Below, one piece after another: positions 36,348 to 48,634 of a stretch of 64,000 nucleotides of DNA; position 1 is the first letter of the stretch, and each line of letters starts with the position of its first letter. The notes below the pieces were generated by a model. That model was not told the DNA's origin and did not search any database. It saw nothing but the letters and a program-made list of their open reading frames with translations. The position numbers were made by a program, and so were the translations under genes. This DNA comes from Monarcha castaneiventris obscurior. Taxonomy: Eukaryota; Chordata; Aves; Passeriformes; Monarchidae. The stretch covers positions 15,894,210 to 15,958,209 of the forward strand of contig JAMPIT010000884.1 of the NCBI GenBank assembly GCA_026261815.1, in the 5' to 3' direction.

Positions 36348-39300
36348 ATGGCGACCTGCGTGCAGCTCTCCACCGGTGCCAGGATGCCCGTGCTGGGGCT
36401 GGGCACATGGAAGGTAACGGGGGCCGCGGGCGCTGCATCTCAGAGGGGCTGGGTCCGCTGCCGTCTCCTCCGGTGGGGTCCGGAGCGCTCGGAGGTGGGC
36501 AGGGAGCGAGGACAGCTCGGCTCGGTGACACGTCCCCTCCTGCCATCCCCGAAATCCCGCCCGGGATGCCGCCGGGGATGCCCTGTCCCTCCGGGGGTCT
36601 CCGCAGGCAGAGCCGCGGCGCTGCTTTTGGAGCCTCTTTCCCTGGTGCGCCCTCTGTCCCTGCCGTCCCCTCCTGCCGCGGGGGAGAGGTGACCCTTGGG
36701 TGTCCCCAGCCCGGGGGAGGGCGGCTCCGTCCCTCCCGTAGCCGCCGGGGATGCCCGGATCCCATCCATCCCCAGTTATCCCGACCGGACCCCTCTCCCT
36801 GCCCCTTCCCTGGGGCACTTCCCTGCTGCTTCCGTGCTGAGTAACTGTGGTCCTGGGCGAGGTCCCCGGGAATCATCTGCTCACCAGGTATGGCTTTAGG
36901 TGACCATTCATGCGTTTCGAGCAAGTTCTGACAAAGAGGTTTGCGCTGTTGTTACGATGACTACGAAACCACTGATCTACACAAAGCCTAGAAACAAACA
37001 TTGCTGGATTTGTATGAACAAGATATGCCAACATTTCTTTGTGCTCAGCTCTTACACACCCTTTCAGGGCATAGAAACACATAGAATTGCACATGTCTCT
37101 CTGAAGAAAGCAGCTGACATAACTTCAAATTACAGGTGGGATGTGCCCCAGGACGAGCTGGGCTAGATCACGGTACCACACTCCAAAGTGATGTGGATGA
37201 CTAAGGTGCAGACCACTGCCCTCCCCATAAACTAAAATTCTCCCAGCTGGGCAGTTTGACTGTTTCTCTTCTTAGACACAGCACTGGGAAGCGAGGAGTG
37301 CTGGGCAAGAGGCACTGCAAAGCTCCTTGGCACAAAACTTGGTTCTTCTGGTCCATCTCTGGTGAGCTGCCCCGGTGTTGGGGGCTCTGCTCTACCTGGC
37401 TGCTGGCCGAGCCTGGGACTGGGGCTATGGATAAATGGCTGGAGGCTGGCTTCAAACCCAGCAGCCTGCGTTTGTAAGATGAATAGAGCTTTAAGAACAT
37501 AGCATGGAAAAACTCTACTTAAAACTCCAGTGTATGTGCTTCTTTAGCTGCTAGATAACTAGGAAATGGCTGTATGCTTTGATTTGGGATCTTAACCTTC
37601 TTTTTCCAGTCTGCAGCTGGGCAAGTAAAAGCTGCAGTGATGGCTGCCATCGATGCCGGGTACCGCCACTTTGACTGTGCCTATGTGTACCAGAATGAGA
37701 ATGAAGTTGGGGATGGGATCCAGCAGAAAATCAAGGAAGGCGTTGTGAAAAGAGAGGACCTCTTCATTGTCAGTAAGGTAAGGTGACCTAGGATCCAGGG
37801 GAAAGCCTGCTTTGTGACAACATATGCATAGAGGGAAATTCAGAGTAGTGGGGAAAGGCTGTGTGCTCTAGTGTGGAGCAATTAGGAGAATAGTTCAGGC
37901 CCATGCTGATAGAAACTTCTTTTTGTCACTGTATTCTGTACAGCGTTACTTAAGATGTGTTCCACATTCTCCATATTCACAGGACTGTTCAAAATATGTG
38001 TTAAACAGAAATGGTCCCAGAAAGGGTGCTAGTTTTTTTCCTTCTTCAGGAAAGAGATTTAACCCAGGAGATCAGAGTCTGCCTTGTTTTTTTTCTCCAG
38101 CTGTGGTCCACTTTTCATGAGAAGCCTCTGGTGAAGGGAGCCTGCCAGAAGACTCTTGCTGACCTGAAATTGGATTACCTGGATCTCTACCTCATGCACT
38201 GGCCTCTGGGGTTCAAGGTACAGTAGCAGCAGGGCCCTTGGTTTTCACTCCTGGAACTCAGAAGTGACAGGAGTGCTCACAGCACTACTGCAGCAGTGCA
38301 GGAAGAGCCCGTGCCTGCTGTGCCAGCGCTGCCCCGGTGCTGCAGCAGTGCAGGAAGAGCCCGTGCCTGCTGTGCCAGCGCTGCCCCGGTGCTGCAGCAG
38401 TGCAGGAAGAGCCCGTGCCTGCTGTGCCAGCGCTGCCCCGGTGCTGCAGCAGTGCAGGAAGAGCCCGTGCCTGCTGTGCCAGCGCTGCCCCGGTGCTGCA
38501 GCAGTGCAGGAAGAGCCCGTGCCTGCTGTGCCAGCGCTGCCCCGGTGCTGCAGCAGTGCAGGAAGAGCCCGTGCCTGCTGTGCCAGCGCTGCCCTGGTGC
38601 TGCCCACCCTGCTTTGCTCTGCCCCCAGCAGCCTGAGCTGTGCCCCAGGACCTCTGCCCTCCTGATAGCGGGGAGGCAGAGCCAGCACTAAGGTCAGGCC
38701 TCTGGCTGCAAGATTGACTCATGCTGCTTAACTTTTGGCTAAATCATCCTTTCCTGCTTTGTTGGAAGGAAGGCTGTACTTTGCTGCCTGACTTTTGCGT
38801 GTTACAGAATCACAGAACAAGAGAATGCTTCTGTCTTCCATTTCTTTCTTTAATCACTGAGTCCTTAATACAGCACAGATTGAGCTGACCTTTGCTGTAG
38901 GAGCCTTAAAGTTGTTCCACAGACCTTGGATTTCAAAAGGTGAGACTTTCTGACATCCATGTCAGAAGTACATGAAATACATCTCATCCTTCATGTACTT
39001 CAAAGGAGCTGATGTCTCAGTCTGTGTCTAGTCTTGGCTTTTTCTTTCTGCTGCAGACAGGTTAAGACCTCCATCCTATCTGTTGCTTTTGAGCTTGTCA
39101 ACTGTTTGTCATACTTGCAAAGCTGTCATGGTTAGTTTTATGTGAACAAAGACCTTGAATAAAAGTGTCACAGCATAATACTCTGACATCTGCACCCTGG
39201 GTGTGGAGCAATGTGGAGATGCGGGGTTCTGTTTCTGAGTTTGTCCATCTGGGATGTTCTGATTTGCCTAGTGCCACCAACTTAAACTGAGGCTCCCCTC

Positions 39301-42300
39301 ACAGGACACCCGTGTGTTTACATAATACCTTGTTCAGCAGATGTGGCTTGGCCTAAACCTGACTTAAATGTTCCTAGGACCTTAACAGGTCCTTCAAAAA
39401 CAACCTCAGTTCTCTCTTAAAGGAATAATAGAGTACAGGAAGCTTGTTTGTTCCACAAGTGGTCTGATTTGTTTATCTGTATGTGTTCTAGTGAGTCACC
39501 ACTTTGCTGGGTCTAGGAAACACGCCTGACATTCCTAGTAGGAATGATTCCTGATCATTCCCACTAGGGATGCTTGCTGGCAAAATTGCCAGGAACAACG
39601 TAGGCAAATATTAGTATTTTCTGTACTAGTAGCTAAGGCCATCATGGTCTTCAGTTGTGTTGGTATTAACTTGCCACTAAAAAGAGTGTTTCAATCATTT
39701 TTTTTTTCACTGACAGGCAGGAGAGGAGCTGTTTCCCGCAGATGACAAAGGCATGGCTATCCCCAGCAACACGGATTTTCTAGATACATGGGAGGTAAGT
39801 TCAGCCACAGTGGGAAATCATGTTTTCTGTTACTGGCAGTCTTTCCCATGCTTTCACTACCTTCAGCACTCACAAAGTTCTTATGTATTTGTTGCACCAC
39901 ATACAATGCAGCTTGTCAAAACATAAATGCTCAGTCAAGCTGATAGTCTTTAGTGAAGCTGCAAGCCAGACTGCTTGACCATAACAGAAACAGAACTGTC
40001 CTCAGCACTCTTCTTAAACTGCTCAAATACACTTTGCTGAAATAAATTAGGTTGTGATCTTACCCACAGCCTGCACTTACAGCCCTCCGGTGCTGGCTCA
40101 AGAACACGTCATTGGTTATCCTTATTTCCCATGTGTAAATAACTGAGAGTGAATTTCTGCCATCTCAAGAAAGGAGCCTTTGGGTTTGGGTGAGATGGAA
40201 GACGTGGCACAAATACACCAGGGTGCACTTTCCCCCAAGAGACAATCTTTGCAGCTCCAAACAGCTGTCTTTCCTTGCCCATGAAGGGAAATAAAGCCAC
40301 ACCAGGAAGAATTCCTTCAGTCTTGTATACTGGGTGCTGACTGTGCTCCTCTTTCTGTCAGGCCATGGAGGAGCTGGTGGACTGTGGGCTGGTGAAAGCC
40401 ATTGGTGTCTCCAACTTCAACCATGAGCAGATTGAAAGAATCTTGAACAAGCCAGGACTGAAGCACAAGCCTGCAAATGTCCAGGTGAGCTGCAAAGTGA
40501 CTGCAGGTGACTGGTTTTGTGGGCTTATAAAGATCCAATTACAGTTGCATGAGGAGATGCAAAAAGGGAGAACAAAGCAGACACAGCACAATTACACCCT
40601 GTGATTATTTCTGAGTACACATAAAGATGTTGTAGATCTGTGTCCTGATAGGGAATGCAGTTGTGGTGCACAAATTACAACAAGAACTTCTTAAAATACT
40701 TGTTCTGTTATTAGTAATGGCATCAGTCTGTTATTAATAACAGGTAATTGTTCACACAACTCGTGTTTTTTCTCATGCAGGCATGCACAATTCATTTACC
40801 CAGCTGAAAAACAGAGATCAGTTTTAACTGTCTAGGCAAAAGCAGAGCATTTATTGACACACTACTGGCTTCCTGGTATCTACACTGATTTATGTAAAAT
40901 TTAAAATGAAGTGTTTCTATACACACATGTAAAAAAAAATCACCTAGCCTTTGTCTGCATACAGCAGCCACTGCCCCTTTGTACACAGGAGCTGCAGAAG
41001 TTTATCCCTTCAAGGAGCCTTGGACAGAATCAGACATCTCTTACAGTTCTGAAATCAATACTTCTTGCAGATTCACTAAGAGTACTAAGTTCCCTCAGTC
41101 TCCAGAGCTTCCAGTCCTTCCTCTCCACGTAGTTACGAAAAAAAGAGCATGCTAAAAAAAAAAAAAAAAAAGCATCTCTGTCCAAAACGATGGAATCCAT
41201 TCACATAAATTCATGAGAAAGGGGCTGCTATGTCTAGAATAGACAAGGGGGAGAACAGAGCAGATGCAGCATGTTCTTTTCATCCCACACCACATTATTG
41301 CTGAATATACAAGGCATTGGGGTTTTCAACATTTGCTAAGATACTGCTTAGAAATCTGGGAAGGACCTCAGAACATGCCAAAGAACCAGGGCCAAAGAAC
41401 CCAGACATGAGCCCTATGAAATGCTCTTTCCCCAGAGCAAAAAGAAATCTCACTGTAGAAATAGGTGCTCTAGAAAACTAAGGCTGAATAATACCTTGCA
41501 AAGACTGGCATGAGGACAAATACCAGCCTTTAAGTGCATTAGGAGATAGTCCCTGGAGTGAGTTACAGCTGTATTCTATCAATCTCTCTACTCTTCTGTG
41601 GGCAGATCGAATGTAATCCATACCTCACCCAGGAGAAGCTGGTGAACTACTGCCAGTCCAAAGGGATTGCTGTGACAGCCTACAGCCCTCTTGGCTCTCC
41701 TGACAGACCATGGTAAGGTTGCTTGCAATTTGTGAGGGAGCTGGTATGGATGATGCTGGGAGCACTGTGATAGTCAGTGTACTATTAGCCATTGATCCCA
41801 AAACAGATTTCTGGTGCTCTCTCTCCTCTGTGCAGGGCGAAGCCAGAGGATCCTTCCCTTCTGGATGACCCCAAGATCAAGGAAATTGCAGCCAGGCACA
41901 ACAAATCCACAGCCCAGGTACATGGATGCCAGACTGTGGGTACCCCTCCCTGTAACACAGGACAGCTAATGATGATGTAGAGGACAGGCTGGCTCTTTGC
42001 TCCCAGCCACCTCCGGTGGGAAGCAGCAGTGCAGGTCTGTCTTGTGTGCAGCCTGCAATGCACACTCTCACGGGTGCTCTGACTGTCATCATGAAACATT
42101 TTCTTGACCCATCTTCAAATGCTGTAATGTTTCAGTCTTCATCTCAAGTCCTCTTGCAGAGAATGGAATCTTGACAGAAGTCTGGGTGAGCAGGAAGACT
42201 TGACTGGCCCAAAATTGAATGGGAAAGGAGACCTTTCATGTGAGGCTCCACCACTTCCCTCTTTGCTCTCCAGGCAGGGCAACCAGGGCTGCAGGGACAG

Positions 42301-43633
42301 GAATGATTTGAAACAGGGATAACAGCTGTTGGAACAAGCTCTGCTTCCTTCAGAGGAGGAGGAATGATTGAGTTGTGTGTTCTTGCAGGTTCTCCTTCGC
42401 TTCCAGATCCAGAGAAATGTGATTGTGATTCCCAAGTCTGTCACCCCACAGCGCATTGCAGAGAATTTCAAGGTGAGGGATCAGGAGTGAGTTGGGTGCT
42501 GCCCCTCAGGGATGGTTTGGCTTCTCCCTGCAGGGCAAGCAGTGATCCTTTCTCATTCTTCCCAGCTCCTGCTCAGGCAAGAACACCAGGCTCTTTGTCT
42601 GTTTACACACTCTACTCAGGGCTAAACTTAAGGCTACAATGGGAGAGCAGGAATGAACCAAGTTCTTTGGAAACAGTATGCTGATAATTTTAGCAGTCAC
42701 TTCACATGGTGTCATGTACTCTGCAGACTGGACATGAATTGCCACATGGTTCTTCACTGGCACTTGAGTGCAGTAGCACACCACAAAAAGGCTTATGTAG
42801 AGCAAGCAGTGTTAAGAAAACAGTTGTGGTGCTCACAAACCATGGTGCTCTGTTGTTAATTCAGTGGTCTTTGACTGCAACTGCTCATTGGGATTTCAAA
42901 AAGCCTAGGTAGATTAAGTGAAATATGGAAGCCTTGTAGATGTGCCTTTGGAATAGGACAGAAAGATGCATCTTTCACAAGTGGCAGATGCAAGAGCTTG
43001 CCAAGTGTCCTGCAGCAGCTGGCACATGTAATTGCAACTTTGGATGAATTTTTCTATTCCCTCTGCCAATGCATTCTTGGTGAAACAGAGAGATGCCTTT
43101 TTCATGAGGCACTCATTTCTTCTAACCAGCTACACTCCCTTGCAGACTTGTTCTTTAATTTTGTGAATTTTGCTTACAGCCTCTGGTTTGTTCAAAGAGG
43201 TGATTTCCAGCTGTTTCTCTTGTTAGGTGTTTGACTTCAAACTGACTAAAGAGGAGATGGCAACTATTTTCAGCTTTAATAGAAACTGGAGAGTCTATAC
43301 AATGAGCACGTAAGTGGTAGCATTCAGTACTTGTTTTTCTCCAACCCCTTAAGTTATGAATACTGTATACACAGAGGTTTTACAGCTAAATACTGCCTAG
43401 AATGACGAGGGCTTGGATGATGAAGGAATTGGGATGTTCCAAGTGTACAAAAAACACATACTATAGAGGAAAACAAATCTGGAACGAACCCATCCTACAA
43501 TTACAGAGTTCATATCCCACCTTAGTGGCTTCTTTAAGCACAACTAGAAAGGAAAATTATGACTAAAATGAAGTCTTCTATTTCCTTCAGGGGCAAAACT
43601 CACAAGGACTACCCGTTCAATGCAGAATACTGA
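36348..43633 (+). CDS. AKR1B: AKR1B aldo-keto reductase, gene 3
   Basis: Ten exons, all GT-AG: 36348-36413, 37610-37777, 38101-38217, 39717-39794, 40362-40484, 41606-41712, 41836-41917, 42389-42472, 43227-43309, 43591-43633. The 951 bases encode 316 residues. Catalytic Asp44, Tyr49, Lys78 and His111, Ser160-Asn161, Gln184, the [12 protein letters not shown] loop with Trp220, and IPKSVTPQR are all present, so it should be an active NADPH carbonyl reductase. Distinct changes: Cys81 is Ser (LWST), His188 is Asn (IECNPY), and Cys299 is Tyr ([11 protein letters not shown]); residue 299 lines the active site and tunes activity and inhibitor binding in human AKR1B1. Exon 2 begins [10 protein letters not shown] and intron 1 is homologous to that of gene 1, so these two are sister copies. 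Intron 3 carries a 52-bp minisatellite. Confidence 0.95.
38286..38602. repeat. 52-bp minisatellite, six copies
   Basis: A 52-bp unit starting cagcagtgcaggaagagccc repeats six times almost without change (unit starts 38,291, 38,343, 38,395, 38,447, 38,499, 38,551), in intron 3 of gene 3. Since 52 is not a multiple of three, the long open frames seen on both strands pass through all phases and are not genes. Single-copy relatives lie at the same place in intron 3 of gene 2 (about 28,231-28,273) and gene 4 (about 50,852-50,895). Confidence 0.95.
40605..41245. repeat. Extra segment in intron 5 with A-tract
   Basis: Compared with gene 1, intron 5 of gene 3 has some 600-700 extra bases. The segment is flanked by two similar copies of a ~28-bp sequence beginning 'gggagaacaaagcagac' (about 40,566 and 41,250) and contains an 18-base A-run at 41,154-41,171. 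It may be an insertion or a local duplication; I do not recognise its source. Confidence 0.35.
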
Positions 43634-43860
43634 AGATGGTCATATCCTGCCTTCCTTCAGAGCTTGGTCTGATATTTTTCCTATCAATTTATCTAGCTTT
43701 CTTATTGCATCTCTCCTCCAGCAGCCAGTGAAGTCACAGCAGTTATTATCCTTTGTTTATATCTGGTTTTTGTTTATTTTTTATATTCAGTGATTATCTT
43801 TTGTTTATTCTTTCTGAAAGATACAGTAAAATTGTTCCAAAAGAATAATTTTTCCGAAAG

Positions 43861-43866
43861 AATAAA
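43861..43866 (+). terminator. Polyadenylation signal, gene 3
   Basis: AATAAA about 230 bases after the gene 3 stop codon. Confidence 0.6.
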
Positions 43867-43899
43867 ATGGGGGCTGTAATAATCTTCTGTCAAAATGTA

Positions 43900-46800
43900 A
43901 TTTTGTAATTTGTCATTTTCTGTCCAAATGTAATTGAGTAATCCACATTTAGCAAGGGAGAGACTTTGAACTACACATTCACATCTATAATTTATCTTGT
44001 TCCAACACAACAGGCTGAGGAGGATAGTTGGCAGTTATGGGAGAAAAATCTGGGAAACATGAACTAAAGGCCAGCAGTTTTATCACTCCAGAAGTAACTG
44101 AGAAAGGAGTTTAGGGGAAAAAAAAAATCGCTAAGCAGACAGCAGCCAGGTGCGTGGTCGGCAGTATTTTGAGGCAGGTTTTCCCCTGAGCGTGTGGCTT
44201 TTCCCCGGGCCAGGGCACGCTCCCCGGCGGGCAGCAGAGGGCGGCCAGCCCTCAGCCAGCCGCGCTGGCCCCAGCCCCGGCAGTGCAGGGATGTCCCTGC
44301 TGTCACACAGCCCGGGGCTCTGGCTGCTGGCCCTGCCAGCCTCGGTGCCAAGTTCTGGCCGCTCCTAATGCCCCTCTAGCTCCATCCTCCTCCCCCTTCA
44401 GCCCGGCCACGCATCCACCACTGCCCTTGGCCCCACAGCCCCAGGGGACAGCAGGAGGTGTTTGCTTTTGGGGCTGTGTCACCTTCCCGCTTCCTGCGCC
44501 TGGGCAGGTGACCAAACACAATCATAAAGTTGCACACCGGGTCTCAAGGCAAAAGAGTAAAACCTTTGTTCAAGGGAACAAGCGCCTTACGAAATTCTTT
44601 CCAAAATTTCCACTGTCGAATCATGATAATGTGATCCAAGAAGGTTTGCTTTGCAGCTTCCTAAAGGAAGCAACCCATAAAACCTTCTGAAATCCCCAGG
44701 CTGAGGTGAGACTTAGCTCTGCTGAGGTCAAATGCACATTTTTATCGAACAATAAAGCTACAATGTTGCTATGATGCAAAAGTTCGGACCACTGTCTTTT
44801 TAGTGAATTCTTTCTCCAGCATGGGTTACCCTGTGGCCATAGAGCCTTCAGGGGTTTCCTTGTTCAAGCCTGATTCATCCAACAGCTGCAGACCCCTTGG
44901 AATTAAGTCCTTTCAGCACGGATCTCCTTCAAAAAGTGCACCTGTGTCTCCAGAAGTATTCCTGAGTCACAGCACTGTGAGCTTAAATTTTGGCACGAGA
45001 CAGGGTGTTTGTTTCAGTGGTCTCCACCCAGGTCACCCCTGCCATCCCTTGATACCGTCTGCAACTTTCGTTCTTTACATTCCACCCTGCACTTAACTGA
45101 AAGATATATTAAGAATTGTTTCGCCCTTATTCAAACTCCATCTTTAAAATAATCATAACCTTACTGTATATTCATTACTCCACCCCTTGCCCCTGCAGAC
45201 CAGTGTAGTTAACACCTCACCACTGTGACTAAGACACATCCCAAACCCACCCCTTGTCCAGCAGATAGAATTATCAGGATCAACACTGGAACAAGTCAAC
45301 ATATTTTCCAACCGCTTCTAAAACGTTTTCCAAGCTGAACTCCCAGCATCATCCTTGGTCATGCCACTTATCTGCCCATCTTCTGGCAGGCACCATCCAG
45401 TACAACCCGTGTAAGTTACTCCTTGAGTTCCCAAAAGCTTATCAAGAGATACCAGTAGTAACTGTGCTCAGACCTTGGAGCTTTCAGGCCACAGCATCAG
45501 TGATCACCACTTCTTCAGGGTCCCTTCCCCCTTTGCCTATAAACACAACCCAGCAGTCCAAGCAGCTGCAGGGGAGTCTCATCTGTGGGATCAGCAGAAT
45601 CAGACCACTGCTCCCCACAGCCCTTCACTGGTGGATCCTAAAGCCTCCCTCCCTTGGGAAGGGCAGTGCCTGGTAATAGCAGAGAGCCCAAACCTCCCAG
45701 AACTCTGCTCTTACAAGGCAAAAAGCTGTATCTCATTTGCTGCAGTTTCCCAGCACTGACACAGCTGGGAAACTGCTACTGCAAGTATTCAATATTTCTG
45801 CAATTTCATTCTGAGCAAAGGACTGTCAAGAGAGCACTCACATTCTGGGGAGCAGCATTCCCACCTCCACAGGCCTACCTAACCTTGCAATTCAGGCTGC
45901 CTGAAGAGGCTTTGTTTTCACTTTGCCTTCAGTTTCCCCCAAGATGCCAGGTGAGAAAGCATCTGTCTCTCTCTCTTCCGAGTCATCCTCCCACCCAGCG
46001 CTGGTCTGCCCAGATGCCTCCTCTCTTCAGGCATTTGCACACTGTGTGCACTCACCCCTGGACATGCACTGGCTGCTCCACTTCCTCCACTGTGAATTCC
46101 CAGGGTCAAGATCATTGCTTCTTCCAGAGTTCTTCTCACTACTCCACTTCTGGGCTGTGACTCAGGTACTGAGGAGAGAAAAAAGAACACAGAACAAATG
46201 AGTCAATGCCTTTCTCCCCCTTCTCCAGCCTCCATTTAAGCCAAACACCAATCCCCTCCCTGTCCTCCTCTCCACCCCCCCTTTGTCACCACAGATTATA
46301 TCCAGGCCATCCCAGTCCCTCCCTGGAACCAAGGGTGGCTCAGAGGGTGATGCTGGGTGCCTGAGGCTTCCTTTCACCACTCAGTCCTGCTTACTGTGTC
46401 CTAGAGCTCCTGGATGGGCAATCTGCTGTCCCCAGGACTGCCACTGTCCCCCCCAGCAGGGTGGCCCAGCCCACAGGACCCTCAGCAGCCATCCATCCCC
46501 TTTGGAATGAGGTGCTGCCCTCCTTCTCATGGGCCAGGGGGATTGCAGGGGACATATGGATGCTTTCCATCTGCCAGAGCTCAGTCACCCCAGGTACAGG
46601 GCCAGTTTCAGAGCTGGCCAGAATCAGTCCTGACCAACCTGGGGCAGTTCATGGTTTCTCCCTGTCCAGGCTTCCCCTGCTATGCTAAACTTGCCCTTCC
46701 CATATAATAATCACCACAGAGGGGTGGTAGGACCAATTCCTCATCCTTGGCTGTGCCCGGGGCTTGTTGTTTCAGCAAGTGCAATTAAAGGACAAAAGCT

Positions 46801-48235
46801 TGAGGACAAAAAGCATCATCAGCTCTGAGAATTTAGGAGATCCACCAAGATATGCTCCTGGGCTGATTTGAGCTCAGAGTGAGAAAGAGGGCGAGGTCTT
46901 CTACAGTCAGGGCTGGCCAAGCCCCTCAGATCTGCCTCCTGGCATCCAGAGGCTGAACTCAACCCCCCACTGAGCAAGATAAATCTCCCCTCCAAGCCAG
47001 GCAGAAATTCCTGCTGTGCTTCCCAGCGATTCAAGCTTGAAACCTGCATGCTCTTACCTCCAAACCCCAGGTTAAGCTATTCCTGTGTCTGTTGGTAGCT
47101 CCCTGCAGCTCTCCCCCTTCATTGTAGAGATGATCACACCTTGCAACACCGTCACCTGCCTACTTTGCTTCCGTGTTTTTTCAGCAGGCCACTGGGTCTC
47201 TCTGGTAAGCACTGTCCATAAAGACATACCCACTTCCATTATTTCAGGCCCTGTTCTCCTATTCCAAACCCTGCTGGTCACCAAAGTCGCAACCTGTGGT
47301 GAAATTACAGCTGCTAAAAGCAAAGTCAGCAAAACAAGCGGAAAACTCATGATATGATGCCGCCTGCTTTAGTGCACGGGGATCAAGGAAAAAAAAAGAA
47401 AGGAAGACCCTCCTCCCCCTCACAGTTCCTCATTGTCAGCGCTCACTGTAAAGACATGGCCATGTTATCAAGGACACAGGACACAAGATTTAGCAGGCTG
47501 GCTGTCACAGGGTGACACGTGCAGTACTTCTTCCTCCCCCTCAGCCCTCACCAGACCTTCGGGAGAGGCACACAGTGGAAAGCTGACTGGCCCTACAGCT
47601 CTGAGGGGAAAGGCTCCAACTCGCAAGAGCAAACAGCAAAAACAAAATACAGAACTTCTGCCTGAAGCCTCTTGTGACAAGAGGCAGGCATCTCTCTGAC
47701 ATGAAACCATCAGGGAAAATTCAACCCAAGCGGTAGAGGTAAGCACCAAGTTGTGTAAAGGTTTTGTGATCCAAGTGAACACACATCGCATCCTGCCAGG
47801 GATGCCTGATGGTGCTGACACAAACCAGGATGAACATTAAAGAGGAAAACCAATTACCTTGCCATCTTTAGCTAAATGGAGCAAAAAATATGAAGCTGCA
47901 GAGAGCAGGGAGAGGCACCCAGAGCAAACGCTCGCACCTGAAGAAACGCTCCACATGTGAATAAGCAGCAAAGCCTTCCAGGCAAGTCTGGGTTTTTCCA
48001 TTGCGCTGTGACGTCTTCAGCAGAACAGCGAATGCTTGTCTGCAAAAGCATCAAAGCCAGTTTCTGATGTGAGACTGCTGGCCACTACCACGTATGATTA
48101 CAATCGTGCATTTTATTCTGCAATGTCCTCAGCACTTCCCTAAAGGCAGAGGGACAGTATGATCATTATGCCACTCATTCCTCTTCTGTGGCTTTCAAAA
48201 CACTTTCAAAAAACCTCTTCTAAAATTCAAAACAA
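43900..48235. other. Intergenic 3-4, with duplicated blocks
   Basis: No gene is seen. About 44,625-44,695 and 46,845-46,915 match pieces of the 1-2 interval, and about 47,600-48,235 is the third copy of the block found upstream of genes 2 and 3. A GC-rich patch at 44,160-44,520 has no recognised product. Open frames of up to 168 codons here show no domain and are taken as chance. Confidence 0.5.
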
Positions 48236-48634
48236 AGCTGGGGTTTTTTTTAGATTCGCTCTATCCTAAATTACTCCTAAGCCACAGCTCGCAGTGGAAG
48301 CTCGGCACTGGGAGCATCTTCCCCTGGCTCTCAGAAGCCGGGCACACCGAGGTTTCTCCTGTCGTGTCGCTGTACCAGCACACAGGGCCACAAGACCCCG
48401 GCAATGGGGACCAGCCCTGGCCACCAGCCCTGTGGCGGGGACAGGCTGCTCCAGCCAAGGGCTCCGCGCTCCCATGCCCCGAGGCACCAGCGCTCCTACA
48501 GCCCTCAGGGCGCGGGGAGACAGCTCTGCCTCATGCCCCCTCTGCCGCCCGCACCCCGGGGATGTGGCTTCAGGGGACCGAGGAGGCTCCGTGTGCGGTG
48601 AGCGCAGCCCCGGGGCCAGGCCCGCCTGACACAG

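Noticed and set aside
36063..36818. 251-codon minus-strand frame over gene 3 exon 1
   Set aside because: It is antisense to the promoter and exon 1 of gene 3 in GC-rich DNA, with no recognisable domain.
38245..38722. Cysteine-rich repeat proteins on both strands
   Set aside because: They are products of the 52-bp intronic minisatellite, which shifts frame with every unit.
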